The notes below the pieces were generated by a model that worked only from the letters and a program-made list of their open reading frames with translations, searched no databases and had not been told where the DNA came from. DNA of 8,682 nucleotides, taken from NCBI GenBank assembly GCA_002403445.1, contig DHHU01000049.1:1-8682 (forward strand), written 5' to 3'. Origin of the DNA: Salinisphaeraceae bacterium UBA4764. GTDB taxonomy: Bacteria > Pseudomonadota > Gammaproteobacteria > Nevskiales > Salinisphaeraceae. Positions 1 through 6,882 of this stretch are shown in pieces. The position numbers were made by a program, and so were the translations under genes. Within the stretch, counting starts at the first letter, position 1. Each line of letters starts with the position of its first letter.

Positions 1-110
1 CCTAGGTGATGCAACAGTTGCATGAGCATGTGCAAACACCGGCCAATCACCTCGGCCAGGTGAATGGTTTGTCCCCAATCGTCGGAAAGTCTCCTGACAT
101 TCGCTATCAA
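1..110. other. Segment downstream of arsB, no gene identified
   Basis: This edge segment holds a 15-bp palindrome (9-23) and a small hairpin (47-63, arms TCACCT/AGGTGA with a 5-nt loop) that could act as a weak terminator for the minus-strand ars operon, although no T-run follows it in that direction. On the minus strand the frame of arsB stays open to the window edge after the arsB stop, and on the plus strand a short frame covers 6-133. Neither is long enough to identify. Confidence 0.4.
9..23. repeat. 15-bp palindrome, possible operator
   Basis: ATGCAAC and GTTGCAT form 7-bp inverted arms around a single central A. It lies just beyond the 3' end of arsB. A perfect short palindrome of this size could be a binding site for a dimeric regulator of a gene beyond the left edge, but no neighbouring gene is visible to support that. 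Confidence 0.35.
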
Positions 111-1430
111 TCAGTGGATTCCCGATGCCATTAGCAGCGGTCCCCAAATTGCCAACGCGAACAAGGTGGCCACTAGAACCGGCGGCGTGAGTAGCAGGCC
201 GACCCTCATATACTGGCCCCAGCCAATGCGATAGCCTCGACCCGCCAGAACGTGCAGCCACAGCAGTGTGGCCAGGCTGCCGATCGGGGTGAGTTTGGGT
301 CCCAGATCGTTGCCGATAACGTTGGCATACACCATCAGTTGGTGCGTCAACTCGGGGACATGCGCCTGTTTGATTGCCAGCGCACCGACAAGCGTCGAGG
401 GCATGTTGTTCACGATCGAAGCGACCAGTGCGGCCAAAACACCGGTGCCCAGCGTGGCCACGATTACGCCCTGATGTCCCAGCCAATCGAGAACCATCGT
501 GCTGTAGTGCGTGAGTCCGGCCTGCCCTAGACCGTAAACCACCAGATACATACCGAGCGAGAACAACACGATCTGCCAGGGCGCATTACGAAGCACCGGG
601 GTCAGTGGTATGACGGCATCATGACCTCCGCGCCACCAGCGCCCGGCAATGGCCATGAGCACGAGCGCTCCAGGACCGGTTATGAAGCAGAAAGGAACAT
701 GCCACGGTGCCAGGGCGAAATAGGCCACCAGCAGAATAGCGAGCACGGGTAGGGCAGCCCGGAATACGTAGTGATCGACGATCGCGCTGGCCGGGCGATC
801 AAGTGCGGCCAGTGGGTAACGCGATGGGATGCGCCGCCCGAAAGCCAGCCAGAGCATGCCCAGCGTGGTGGCGATTGAGACCAGATCGACGGGCACCATG
901 ACTGCGGCGTAGCGCCGGAATGATACGTCGAAGAAATTGGCACTCACGATATTGACCAGATTGGAGATCACGAGCGGCATGCTGGCTGTATCGGCAATGA
1001 AGCCGGTGGCGATGATGAAAGCGAGGGCTGCTGAGGCAGAGAATTCCAGCCGCAGCAGGATTGCGATAACAATCGGTGTGAGCAGCAAGGCGGCGCCGTC
1101 GTTGGCGAAAAACGCGGCGATCACGGCGCCCAACAGCACGATCAACGGAAACAGCCAATGCCCGCGTCCATTGCCCCAGCGCGCAATATGCAACGCGGCC
1201 CAGGAGAAAAACCCGGCTTCGTCGAGGATCAGCGAAATGATAATCAGAGCAACGAAGGTGAACGTGGCATCCCAGACGATATGCCAGACGACCACTAAAT
1301 CCGAGAGTTGCACTACGCCGGTGGCCAGGGCTACCGCGGCGCCGCCGAGCGCGCTCCAGCCGATACCGAGATTCCTAGGCTGCCAGATGACGAGTATGAG
1401 GGTGATAATGAAAATGGCCAGCGCCAACAT
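111..1430 (-). CDS. arsB: Arsenite efflux permease ArsB
   Basis: Inner-membrane arsenite/antimonite exporter, 439 aa, close to the usual length of about 430. It is hydrophobic throughout, with 11-12 likely membrane segments. The match to E. coli ArsB can be followed from end to end: IWQPRNLGIGWSA near residues 15-27, FFANDGAALLLTP at 107-119, GFIADTASMPLVISNLVNIVSA at about 143-164, APWQIVLFSLGMYLVVYGL at about 283-301, NNMPSTLVGAL at 341-351, and the conserved block around LGPKLTPIGSLATLLWLHVL at about 376-395. The ATG is preceded by CCGGAG at 8-nt spacing. It is the last gene of the ars operon, 27 bp after the arsH stop. No arsA is present in the window, so it would work here as a secondary, proton-motive-force-driven carrier. 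Identification is firm; substrate specificity follows from the family and the operon. Confidence 0.97.
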   Translation of the reverse strand: MLALAIFIITLILVIWQPRNLGIGWSALGGAAVALATGVVQLSDLVVVWHIVWDATFTFVALIIISLILDEAGFFSWAALHIARWGNGRGHWLFPLIVLLGAVIAAFFANDGAALLLTPIVIAILLRLEFSASAALAFIIATGFIADTASMPLVISNLVNIVSANFFDVSFRRYAAVMVPVDLVSIATTLGMLWLAFGRRIPSRYPLAALDRPASAIVDHYVFRAALPVLAILLVAYFALAPWHVPFCFITGPGALVLMAIAGRWWRGGHDAVIPLTPVLRNAPWQIVLFSLGMYLVVYGLGQAGLTHYSTMVLDWLGHQGVIVATLGTGVLAALVASIVNNMPSTLVGALAIKQAHVPELTHQLMVYANVIGNDLGPKLTPIGSLATLLWLHVLAGRGYRIGWGQYMRVGLLLTPPVLVATLFALAIWGPLLMASGIH

Positions 1431-1457
1431 GGCGATAACTCCGGAAATGAACGCGAT

Positions 1458-2186
1458 TCAGCGCGCGATTTGATTGACGCGTTGGGAAGTCTGTTCAGCG
1501 CTTTCCACCCGTTCAGAATAGCGGCGGGTCAAATAATCGCCGCGGTCGCGCATCAGCCATGTAAATTTCACGAGCTCCTCGCAGACGTCGACCACGCGAC
1601 GATACAGCGGCGAGTCCTTCATGCGGCCGTCCTCGTCGAATTCGCCGAATGCCTTGGGCACCGAGGACTGGTTGGGAATCGTGACCATGCGCATCCAGCG
1701 GCCCAGCACGCGCAGCTGATTGACCGCGTTGAAACTTTGACTGCCTCCAGAGACTTCCATGACCGCCAGCGTCTTGCCCTGGGTAGGCCGAACCCCGCCC
1801 AACGAGAGCGGAATCCAGTCGATCTGGGACTTCATGACGCCGGTCATGGCACCGTGGCGCTCGGGGCTAACCCACACCATGCCTTCCGACCAGGTGGCCA
1901 GGTCACGCAGGGTCTGCACCTTCGGATGATCGGCCTCGGCATCGTCTGGTAGCGGCAGTCCGGACGGATCAAACAGCCGAACTTCGCAACCAAACCAGCG
2001 CAGCAGCCGGGCAGTTTCTTCGGCTAGAAAACGCGAATAGGAGTGCGCTCGCAGCGAACCGTAAAGTATCAGGATTCGCAGTGCATGCCGTGCAGCATCT
2101 GGTCTGGCCAGTGCCTCAACATCGATCGGGTGCAGTGCATCCGGATCGATATTCGGCAGATCTTGGAGACTGAAATGATCCGCCAT
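1458..2186 (-). CDS. arsH: ArsH, NADPH-dependent FMN reductase (organoarsenical oxidase)
   Basis: Cytoplasmic flavoprotein of 242 aa, the normal length for proteobacterial ArsH. The flavodoxin-like FMN-binding loop GSLRAHSYSR is at residues 43-52, followed by VSPERHGAMTGVMKSQIDWIP (about 107-126) and the SGGSQSFN segment at 146-153, all typical of ArsH. In studied homologues ArsH uses NADPH and FMN to oxidise trivalent methylated or aromatic arsenicals to the less toxic pentavalent forms, and it can also reduce quinones or dyes. Its start ATG shares one base with the stop of the preceding arsC (TAATG), implying translational coupling. The C-terminal tail after about residue 228 is variable. 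Family assignment is strong; the physiological substrate is inferred. Confidence 0.95.
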   Translation of the reverse strand: MADHFSLQDLPNIDPDALHPIDVEALARPDAARHALRILILYGSLRAHSYSRFLAEETARLLRWFGCEVRLFDPSGLPLPDDAEADHPKVQTLRDLATWSEGMVWVSPERHGAMTGVMKSQIDWIPLSLGGVRPTQGKTLAVMEVSGGSQSFNAVNQLRVLGRWMRMVTIPNQSSVPKAFGEFDEDGRMKDSPLYRRVVDVCEELVKFTWLMRDRGDYLTRRYSERVESAEQTSQRVNQIAR

Positions 2187-2488
2187 TACACCGTCTCCGG
2201 GTATGTGATGACTTCGCCGTCTTCATTAGGGAAACGCGTGACCGACGGACCTAGCAGACTCAGCACCTGCTCGGTCGGCCGGCACAGGCGTACGCCGCGA
2301 TCAGGTACCCCGATCGGCCGGTTGAACAGAATGGGGTGGGCCAGCATCGCGGCGATCAGTTGTTCATCACTCAATGTCGGGTCCTTCAGATAGTTGATGA
2401 TCTCCAGTGCCTCGCCAGACGCCTTGATCATGGCCAGCGTATTGCGCGACGTGGCGCAGTCAGGGTTGTGATAGACCAGAGTGGTCAT
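2186..2488 (-). CDS. arsC: Shortened glutaredoxin-type arsenate reductase ArsC
   Basis: ArsC of the E. coli, glutaredoxin-coupled family, but only 100 aa instead of about 140. The N-terminal catalytic loop is intact (YHNPDCATSRNTL, catalytic Cys at residue 11), and so is the later part HPILFNRPI (Arg57, equivalent to E. coli Arg94) with RLCRP (Arg70, equivalent to Arg107). Between YLKDP and LSDEQLIAAML about 36 residues are missing relative to E. coli ArsC, which removes the helix carrying Arg60 of the catalytic Arg triad. The frame stays open, so this is an in-frame deletion or a naturally short variant. The start ATG is preceded by GGAGA about 10 nt upstream, and the stop overlaps arsH by one base. 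Activity may be weak or absent. A second, unrelated arsC lies just upstream. Confidence 0.85.
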   Translation of the reverse strand: MTTLVYHNPDCATSRNTLAMIKASGEALEIINYLKDPTLSDEQLIAAMLAHPILFNRPIGVPDRGVRLCRPTEQVLSLLGPSVTRFPNEDGEVITYPETV

Positions 2489-2560
2489 GAGAACGTTTCT
2501 CCAGTTAGCGGACGGTGCGGAGTGGTACGCCGGTCAATCCATTAATTTCGGGTAACGACC

Positions 2561-2989
2561 CTAACGGCATGGCGCGAGCCCATCAGTCCCGCCCAGCAGT
2601 TGTTCCACCTGAATGCGCATGGCGTCCCGAGTGGCAGCAAAGGCGTTCGCGATTTCCTGGGCGCTGCCCGTCACACGTGCCGGATCGTTGAACGGCCAGT
2701 GTATCTTTCGCGTCGCCGGTGGGAGTAGAGGGCAGTGTTCGTCGGCATGGCCGCAGACCGTCACCACGACATCGGCCCATGCAATATCTTCTTTGTTGAG
2801 AATGGATGACGACTGGCTGGAGATATCAATACCGACTACCTGCATGGCCGCAACGGCATTGGGGTTCAATCCGTGAGCTTCGAGACCTGCCGAGCGCGCG
2901 GTCACCCGGTCACCGCCGAGGCATCGGGTCCAGCCTTCGGCGATTTGTGAACGACAGCTATTGCCTGTGCAGACGTAGAGAATATTCAT
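2561..2989 (-). CDS. arsC: Thioredoxin-type arsenate reductase ArsC (low-MW phosphatase fold)
   Basis: Cytoplasmic arsenate reductase of 142 aa with the low-molecular-weight tyrosine phosphatase fold. The P-loop CTGNSCRS starts at Cys7 (CX5R motif), the redox relay cysteines are Cys79 and Cys86 in VCGHADEHCPLLPP, and WPFNDPA carries the expected catalytic Asp at 102. This arrangement matches the thioredoxin-coupled Staphylococcus/Bacillus-type ArsC, in which three cysteines pass electrons to the arsenate adduct. With all three cysteines present it is predicted to be functional. Its ATG overlaps the arsR stop by four bases (ATGA), so the two are probably translationally coupled. A 72-bp gap separates it from the second arsC. 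Plain phosphatase activity on proteins is the main alternative, but the paired cysteines and the operon argue for arsenate reduction. Confidence 0.93.
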   Translation of the reverse strand: MNILYVCTGNSCRSQIAEGWTRCLGGDRVTARSAGLEAHGLNPNAVAAMQVVGIDISSQSSSILNKEDIAWADVVVTVCGHADEHCPLLPPATRKIHWPFNDPARVTGSAQEIANAFAATRDAMRIQVEQLLGGTDGLAPCR

Positions 2990-3402
2990 TTCGCTTCTGT
3001 CGGGTGATACTCGGGACAGGGGCCGCCCGGGCGATCCGGCATGGCCGCCAGTCGCCTGGCGTCCTCGGCAAACGGGGCCTGGTTGGTATTGGAGTCGACC
3101 GTGGCCTGAATCACGGTATCGACCCAGCCGGGGAGATCGGGAGCGATGCGATAGTGCACCCAGATCCGTTCGCGTCGGTCAGCAACCAGACCATTGTCAC
3201 GTAGCAGCTTCAGATGGCGAGAAATCTTGGGCTGTGATAAATCCAGCGCGTGCACGAGCTCACAGACGCAGAGCTCCCGGTTTGTTGCGATTAGCAATAG
3301 GCACCGTAAACGTGTCGTGTCGGCCAGCGCCCGGAACACGTTTTCCGGTGTGCAAACGGATTGTTCCGTCTCGCTGGAGACGGGTGTTGAAACCTCAACC
3401 AT
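2986..3402 (-). CDS. arsR: ArsR-family arsenic-responsive repressor
   Basis: Winged-helix repressor of the ArsR/SmtB family, 138 aa from the preferred start. A longer frame opens at 3486, but the ATG at 3402 has GGAG seven nt upstream and gives the usual N-terminus, with homology starting near residue 22. The metal-sensing motif ELCVCEL (Cys45 and Cys47) lies at the start of the DNA-binding region, and the recognition helix is DLSQPKISRHLKLLRDNGLV (54-73), followed by WVHYRI of the wing. E. coli ArsR has a third cysteine three residues on; here it is Val50, although the E. coli work found the first two to be the essential ones. Cys34 is a possible substitute ligand. The C-terminal tail of about 35 residues is family-variable. 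It should repress its own operon and release DNA on binding As(III)/Sb(III). Confidence 0.95.
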   Translation of the reverse strand: MVEVSTPVSSETEQSVCTPENVFRALADTTRLRCLLLIATNRELCVCELVHALDLSQPKISRHLKLLRDNGLVADRRERIWVHYRIAPDLPGWVDTVIQATVDSNTNQAPFAEDARRLAAMPDRPGGPCPEYHPTEAK

Positions 3403-3429
3403 CAGGCAACTCCGTCTTTCTTGAATTGG

Positions 3430-3445
3430 TCGGTTGTTTGACCGA
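3430..3445. promoter_or_regulatory. Inverted repeat in the arsR leader, possible ArsR operator
   Basis: TCGGT and ACCGA form 5-bp arms around 6 nt, located 28-43 bases upstream of the arsR ATG and just before its ribosome-binding site. ArsR proteins bind imperfect inverted repeats in such leaders. The arms are short and do not resemble the E. coli ars operator, so this is only a candidate. I could not assign convincing -35 and -10 boxes. Confidence 0.3.
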
Positions 3446-3486
3446 TCGCGGTCACTTCTCGCTGCAGTCGCATTCGATCGAGCCAT

Positions 3487-3944
3487 GCCAGTCGTAGACG
3501 CTTAAAAAGATTGAGACGTGTCCACATATCATGGAGTCCGAAACGAAATGCCATTAGGCAGGCTCATTCATTTCTGGTGATGGGGGATGGCATCCGGGAT
3601 GCCTCAATGGGTGGTGACTGTCCGGCCCGGCCATGCCGAACAAGTCTGATGAAAATCCTCTCGCATACCGTAAAGACGAAACCCGTTACAAACGCCTGGG
3701 GCCATTAAAAACATGCCAATGTTTTGGATATAGGTTAGCCACTGGAATCGAGAGCGGCTCAATCACGGCGCATGCTTTGGAGTAGATCGCCTCAGCCGGC
3801 TCACTCACCCGCCGTGAAAGCCCGAGGCCTACTATCCGGCATGGCGTTAATGAGCGCCTTGCCGGAAAGGCCGCGCGCTGTTGTGATGACACGATAAGAG
3901 GGTGTTGTGAGAGAGGTCGTTCGATGATCGTGGATACGATTCAA
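3487..3944. other. Non-coding stretch upstream of arsR
   Basis: No gene is supported here. A minus-strand frame at 3686-3892 (68 codons) has protein-like patches (for example EAIYSKACAVIEPLSIPVANLYP) but no ribosome-binding site and no family I recognise. A GC-rich palindrome, GGCATCC-G-GGATGCC, lies at 3589-3603 without a T-tract. The arsR promoter should lie in the right-hand part of 3403-3540. The stretch may be eroded coding DNA left by older rearrangements. Confidence 0.4.
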
Positions 3945-3970
3945 CGTATATAATGAATTTATTATATACG
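3945..3970. repeat. 26-bp near-perfect AT-rich palindrome
   Basis: CGTATATAAT (3945-3954) and ATTATATACG (3961-3970) are perfect 10-bp inverted arms. The six bases between them continue the symmetry except for one pair, so 24 of 26 positions are palindromic. The composition differs sharply from the surrounding GC-richer DNA. It could be an operator for a dimeric repressor or a recombinase core site. No intact gene starts within 500 bp on either strand, so its function is open. Confidence 0.7.
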
Positions 3971-3976
3971 CATAAT

Positions 3977-4000
3977 CGAATATATCAAATCAATTATTCG
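3977..4000. repeat. Second AT-rich inverted repeat next to the 26-bp palindrome
   Basis: CGAATA (3977-3982) and TATTCG (3995-4000) form 6-bp arms around 12 AT-rich bases. Its centre lies 31 bp, about three helical turns, from the centre of the palindrome at 3945-3970. Two dimer-sized symmetrical sites side by side recall operator pairs or serine-resolvase res subsites, but the similarity is only in layout. Confidence 0.45.
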
Positions 4001-4253
4001 TTCAACCCGTGTCATGGGTCAACTGATGTCAAAAACGCCTGTTTTTGAAATAGCCATGTTCGTACGGGTGGCGAGGGTGCCATTGACCGGGATGGTTGGT
4101 AAGAGTTGTGCTTGATCATTGTTAGTCACTTATCGCGGTTTCGGAAAATGAGTATCTCGTCACCCTGCCGTGTGCTGTTTCAACCCCTTACGGATGCTGT
4201 ATTCAGCCACTCGCACCATCGAATGACATTGACTCGGATTCGGCTGGCTGACT
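4001..4253. other. Non-coding stretch between the AT-rich repeats and the recombinase remnant
   Basis: No gene is supported. A small hairpin with arms TCAAAAAC/GTTTTTGA and a 4-nt loop is at 4029-4048. The frame starting at 4106 on the plus strand is the shadow of the recombinase remnant and lacks coding character. Confidence 0.4.
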
Positions 4254-4562
4254 TGGAACGTACCGCTAGAGCATTGCCCAAGATACTCCGACTGTTGATG
4301 CGATATCGGCAGGCGGTGTGCCAGCCACCAACAGTGTTTTCGCCGAACCGGTCTGTCCGGCGGGCCTTTTAGATCGGTCCCGTTCGGCCAATGATCGGGC
4401 CCCATTCCATGTTGGCGAGCACCCCATGGCGTGCAAAATAACGTCCGGTCGTGGTCGTCGTGTCGAAATTATCCAGAATCGACTGGCAATTAATCTCACG
4501 CTGCCCATGATGACCGGCGAGTGGATCGGGTGCCGAGCGATTCGGTCTTGGTTCCGCAACAA
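4254..4562 (-). pseudogene. Broken serine recombinase (resolvase/invertase), C-terminal part
   Basis: Remnant of a resolvase/invertase-family serine recombinase read in two alternating minus-strand frames. DRIARH (about 4545-4528) corresponds to the DRLAR motif. After a frameshift come REINCQS (from 4500) and the hallmark DNFDTTTTTGR (4473-4441), then VLANME (4422-4405), equivalent to the LAEFER region. Back in the first frame, AKTLLVAGTPPADIASTVGVSWAML (4343-4269) is the Hin-type helix-turn-helix, followed by a TAG stop (4268-4266) where these proteins usually have Tyr, and then RYVP. The N-terminal catalytic-serine domain is missing: the permease gene begins to occupy that position at 4598. 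Frameshifts, an internal stop and the truncation make it non-functional. The family call rests on motif recognition and is fairly secure. Confidence 0.75.
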
Positions 4563-4597
4563 GCGAGTCGGTCAAAAGATTCAGAGGCGCAACTGTT

Positions 4598-5923
4598 TTA
4601 TCGTCTCGCACCTGCATGGCGCGCGCGCAGGGCCACTAAGTGCCAGAGCAGCCCCACACCCAACAAGAGCAAACCGGCTAGCCAAACGCGGACATCTACC
4701 CAGAAGGCTAGTCCGAGGCATCCCAGTAAGCCAGCCCAGGCAAAGACCCGTGGATAGCGCCTTGATTCAGCCGGCAAAGACAGAGCGGCCAGATTCGTGA
4801 TGGCGTAGTACACAAGTACCGTAAAGGCCGAGAACGCCCAAGTCGTCTGCACGCTGCCGATAGCGGTCAGGCTAAGCACAATCAGGCCGACCACGAGCAC
4901 GGCGATATAGGGCGTGATCCCGGTCGAATCTAGACGCGCCACTACGCTCGGCATGTCGCGCCTGCGGCCCATGGCCAGCAAAACCCGCGACAGGCCCAGA
5001 ATGAGATTGAGCAACACACCAAGCATGGCGGTCATCGCACCGATGGCCAGAAGCCAGGCGACACCTGGGATCGATAACGTCGCGGCAACACGTTGCAAGG
5101 GAGCCGCATCGCTGTGAGTGGCGGCGGCCAACGGGCCGGCCCCGAGTATGCCGACGGCGACGACCGCCACGGCAATGTAGACTGCCGCCGCAATTGCAAG
5201 CGTGGTCAGAATCGCGCGCGGTATGGTCCGCGCCGGCGCATGCACTTCTTCGCTGAGGGTAGCGATGCGGCCGTACCCAGTAAACGCCACGAACATAAGG
5301 GCACTGGCCTGGAACAGTTCGGCCGGACCGACTGCCTGGCCATTGACAGTCAAGTCGATCAGCTTAGCGGATCCATTGCCCACCGCTTGCGGCATGCCAA
5401 CAATAATGAACACGGCCAACGTCAGCAGTGTGGTGCCGACAATGAGTGTGTTCGCCCGATTCGAGCGCCGCGCGCCGGTTAGTACAATCGTTGTCATCGC
5501 CAGTACCGTCAGTAGGGCCAGCGGTATATGCCAACTGGCAGCCAGACCGAGCCGATAGACGAAATAACCGGCCAGCCCCAGTGCTGCCGTGGCGGCTGAG
5601 GCACTCTTGGCGCAGAGAAACATCCAGCCGGCGACAAATCCAAGCCAGTGATTGAGATATTGGTACCCGTATTCATAGGTGCCGCCCGATACCGAATGGG
5701 CCGCTGCCAGCTGCGCGGCACTCAGCGCGTTGCACAGGGCGAGCAAAGCGGCGATCACGATCGCGGGGATTACGGCGCTGCCGGCAATTCCCGCGGCTAT
5801 GCCGAGACTCACGAATACACCGGTGCCTAGAATGGCGCCCAGGCCCATTAATATGGCACCACCCAAGCCTAGTTGCCGCCGCAAACGCCCGGTGTGATTC
5901 ACGTCACTCGGCAACAAGGGCAT
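4598..5923 (-). CDS. APC-superfamily amino-acid/polyamine-type permease
   Basis: Inner-membrane secondary transporter of 441 aa, typical for the amino acid-polyamine-organocation superfamily, with about 12 hydrophobic segments. The N-terminus carries the substrate-site motif GAILGTGVFVSLG in the first membrane segment (about 29-41), preceded by the usual LGLGGAILMGL. The later segment GGTYEYGYQYLNHWLGFVAGW is the conserved second-third helix region, and FVAFTGYGRIATLSEEVHAPARTIPRAI is the well-known loop around helices 6-7. An in-frame TTG lies two codons upstream, but the ATG at 5923 follows AGGCGGA at about 7 nt, so I prefer it. It begins 15 bp after the stop of the barrel gene, so the two are probably cotranscribed. 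Whether it is a uniporter, symporter or antiporter, and for which amine or amino acid, cannot be told from the sequence. Confidence 0.9.
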   Translation of the reverse strand: MPLLPSDVNHTGRLRRQLGLGGAILMGLGAILGTGVFVSLGIAAGIAGSAVIPAIVIAALLALCNALSAAQLAAAHSVSGGTYEYGYQYLNHWLGFVAGWMFLCAKSASAATAALGLAGYFVYRLGLAASWHIPLALLTVLAMTTIVLTGARRSNRANTLIVGTTLLTLAVFIIVGMPQAVGNGSAKLIDLTVNGQAVGPAELFQASALMFVAFTGYGRIATLSEEVHAPARTIPRAILTTLAIAAAVYIAVAVVAVGILGAGPLAAATHSDAAPLQRVAATLSIPGVAWLLAIGAMTAMLGVLLNLILGLSRVLLAMGRRRDMPSVVARLDSTGITPYIAVLVVGLIVLSLTAIGSVQTTWAFSAFTVLVYYAITNLAALSLPAESRRYPRVFAWAGLLGCLGLAFWVDVRVWLAGLLLLGVGLLWHLVALRARHAGARR

Positions 5924-5938
5924 AGTCAAGTCCGCCTG

Positions 5939-6775
5939 TTATCCGAACGTGCGGTAAAGCGCCAGATAATAGGAAAAGCGATTATCACTGATGTCGGTAA
6001 TGTTACGGCCAGCTGAAAAAAGCACCTGCCAGGGGCTGTCAAATGTATAACCGCCACCGATGTTGAATCCCGTGGCGCTGGGGCCGTTTTTCACGCGTGG
6101 TGTCTCGTGAAACACCTCGCTGCCCAGATACAGTTTCGAGTTGAAATGACGCTGCACAACCACTCCGGAGAACCAATAATTGTGTTGTCCGGGATTCGGT
6201 TTGAACCAGCGGCCGCCACCGCCGTAGACCGTCCACGGTCCCCAGTTTTTCTCTATCCAGATCGGGAGGAAGAAATTGGCATGATGCGAACCCAACCCGC
6301 GGCTCGCGTTGCCGGTGGGCAGCTCGACAAGAGGAAACGTGGCCACATCAATGCCGTCGTGCGCTTGACTGAGAAAACGCCACTTGAACCCCAGTTCGAT
6401 ATTGCCGATGCCATAGTTGGATCCCCCGTGGCGCGGATTGTTATAGGTTAGAGGTACCAGCAGGTGCGCGAACGTATTCTTGAAAAAACTGTAATTGATC
6501 TCTGCTCCGGGAGCAGCACCGAGCGTCGTGCCCCCGGCGCTGTGCGTGCCGGACGAGAATAGATAGGTTTCACCGGTGTGTTTCGGAAATACGCCCGGAT
6601 CGTCTGTCTGAAAGGGCGGGTTAGCGTGGGCGGTCGTCATGACACCGCAGTAAACCAACATCACCAGAACGACACTTAAGATCGATTTGCCGGCGATACC
6701 ATGCCGTGAGGTTTTGGGGCAGTGAAGCGCTGGATGCTCTGAATGGCTTGCATCGTGACGCAATGACTCAGTCAT
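5939..6775 (-). CDS. Exported, probably outer-membrane beta-barrel protein
   Basis: Secreted protein of 278 aa from the ATG at 6775, which has GGAG about 10 nt upstream; a longer frame to 6916 has no such support and covers regulatory repeats. The first 30 residues are polar and end in Lys30; a hydrophobic core (31-46) and AHA-NPPFQ suggest signal-peptidase cleavage after residue 51. The mature part is rich in Gly, aromatic residues and alternating strands (for example GIGNIELGFKWRF and LYLGSEVFHE), and it ends in Phe-Gly after an aromatic final strand (YYLALYRTFG), as beta-barrel proteins often do. The start of the mature part, PPFQTDDPGVFPKHTGETYLF, resembles the family annotated as meta-pathway of phenol degradation, putative outer-membrane transporters. 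It is followed closely by the permease gene, suggesting linked roles in moving a small molecule across the two membranes. Function is inferred. Confidence 0.75.
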   Translation of the reverse strand: MTESLRHDASHSEHPALHCPKTSRHGIAGKSILSVVLVMLVYCGVMTTAHANPPFQTDDPGVFPKHTGETYLFSSGTHSAGGTTLGAAPGAEINYSFFKNTFAHLLVPLTYNNPRHGGSNYGIGNIELGFKWRFLSQAHDGIDVATFPLVELPTGNASRGLGSHHANFFLPIWIEKNWGPWTVYGGGGRWFKPNPGQHNYWFSGVVVQRHFNSKLYLGSEVFHETPRVKNGPSATGFNIGGGYTFDSPWQVLFSAGRNITDISDNRFSYYLALYRTFG

Positions 6776-6882
6776 GTTAACCAAGCTCCATTGATTCGAT
6801 ATCAGTGGGTCTTCCAACGGTAAGCCCCAGATGCATGGAAGCCGCAGCCAATAACAGGTTGCTTTGTTTGCGTTTAGGTTGA

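Noticed and set aside
6..133. Plus-strand frame with GLSPIVGKSPDIR, faintly like the start of a sigma-54 activator AAA+ domain
   Set aside because: Only about 40 codons, no Walker A before the stop, and it overlaps the end of arsB; probably chance.
937..1952. Long plus-strand frames over arsB and arsH
   Set aside because: Antisense shadows of clearly identified genes, with no family match and no ribosome-binding sites.
2986..3486. Longer ArsR start at 3486 (166 aa)
   Set aside because: The extra 28 residues are polar and unlike the family, whereas the ATG at 3402 has GGAG at 7 nt and gives a normal N-terminus.
3589..3603. GC-rich 15-bp palindrome as a terminator
   Set aside because: It has a one-base centre and no T-tract on either side, and no gene ends next to it.
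3686..3892. Minus-strand frame of 68 codons upstream of arsR
   Set aside because: Some protein-like segments, but no ribosome-binding site, no recognisable family and no coding neighbours.
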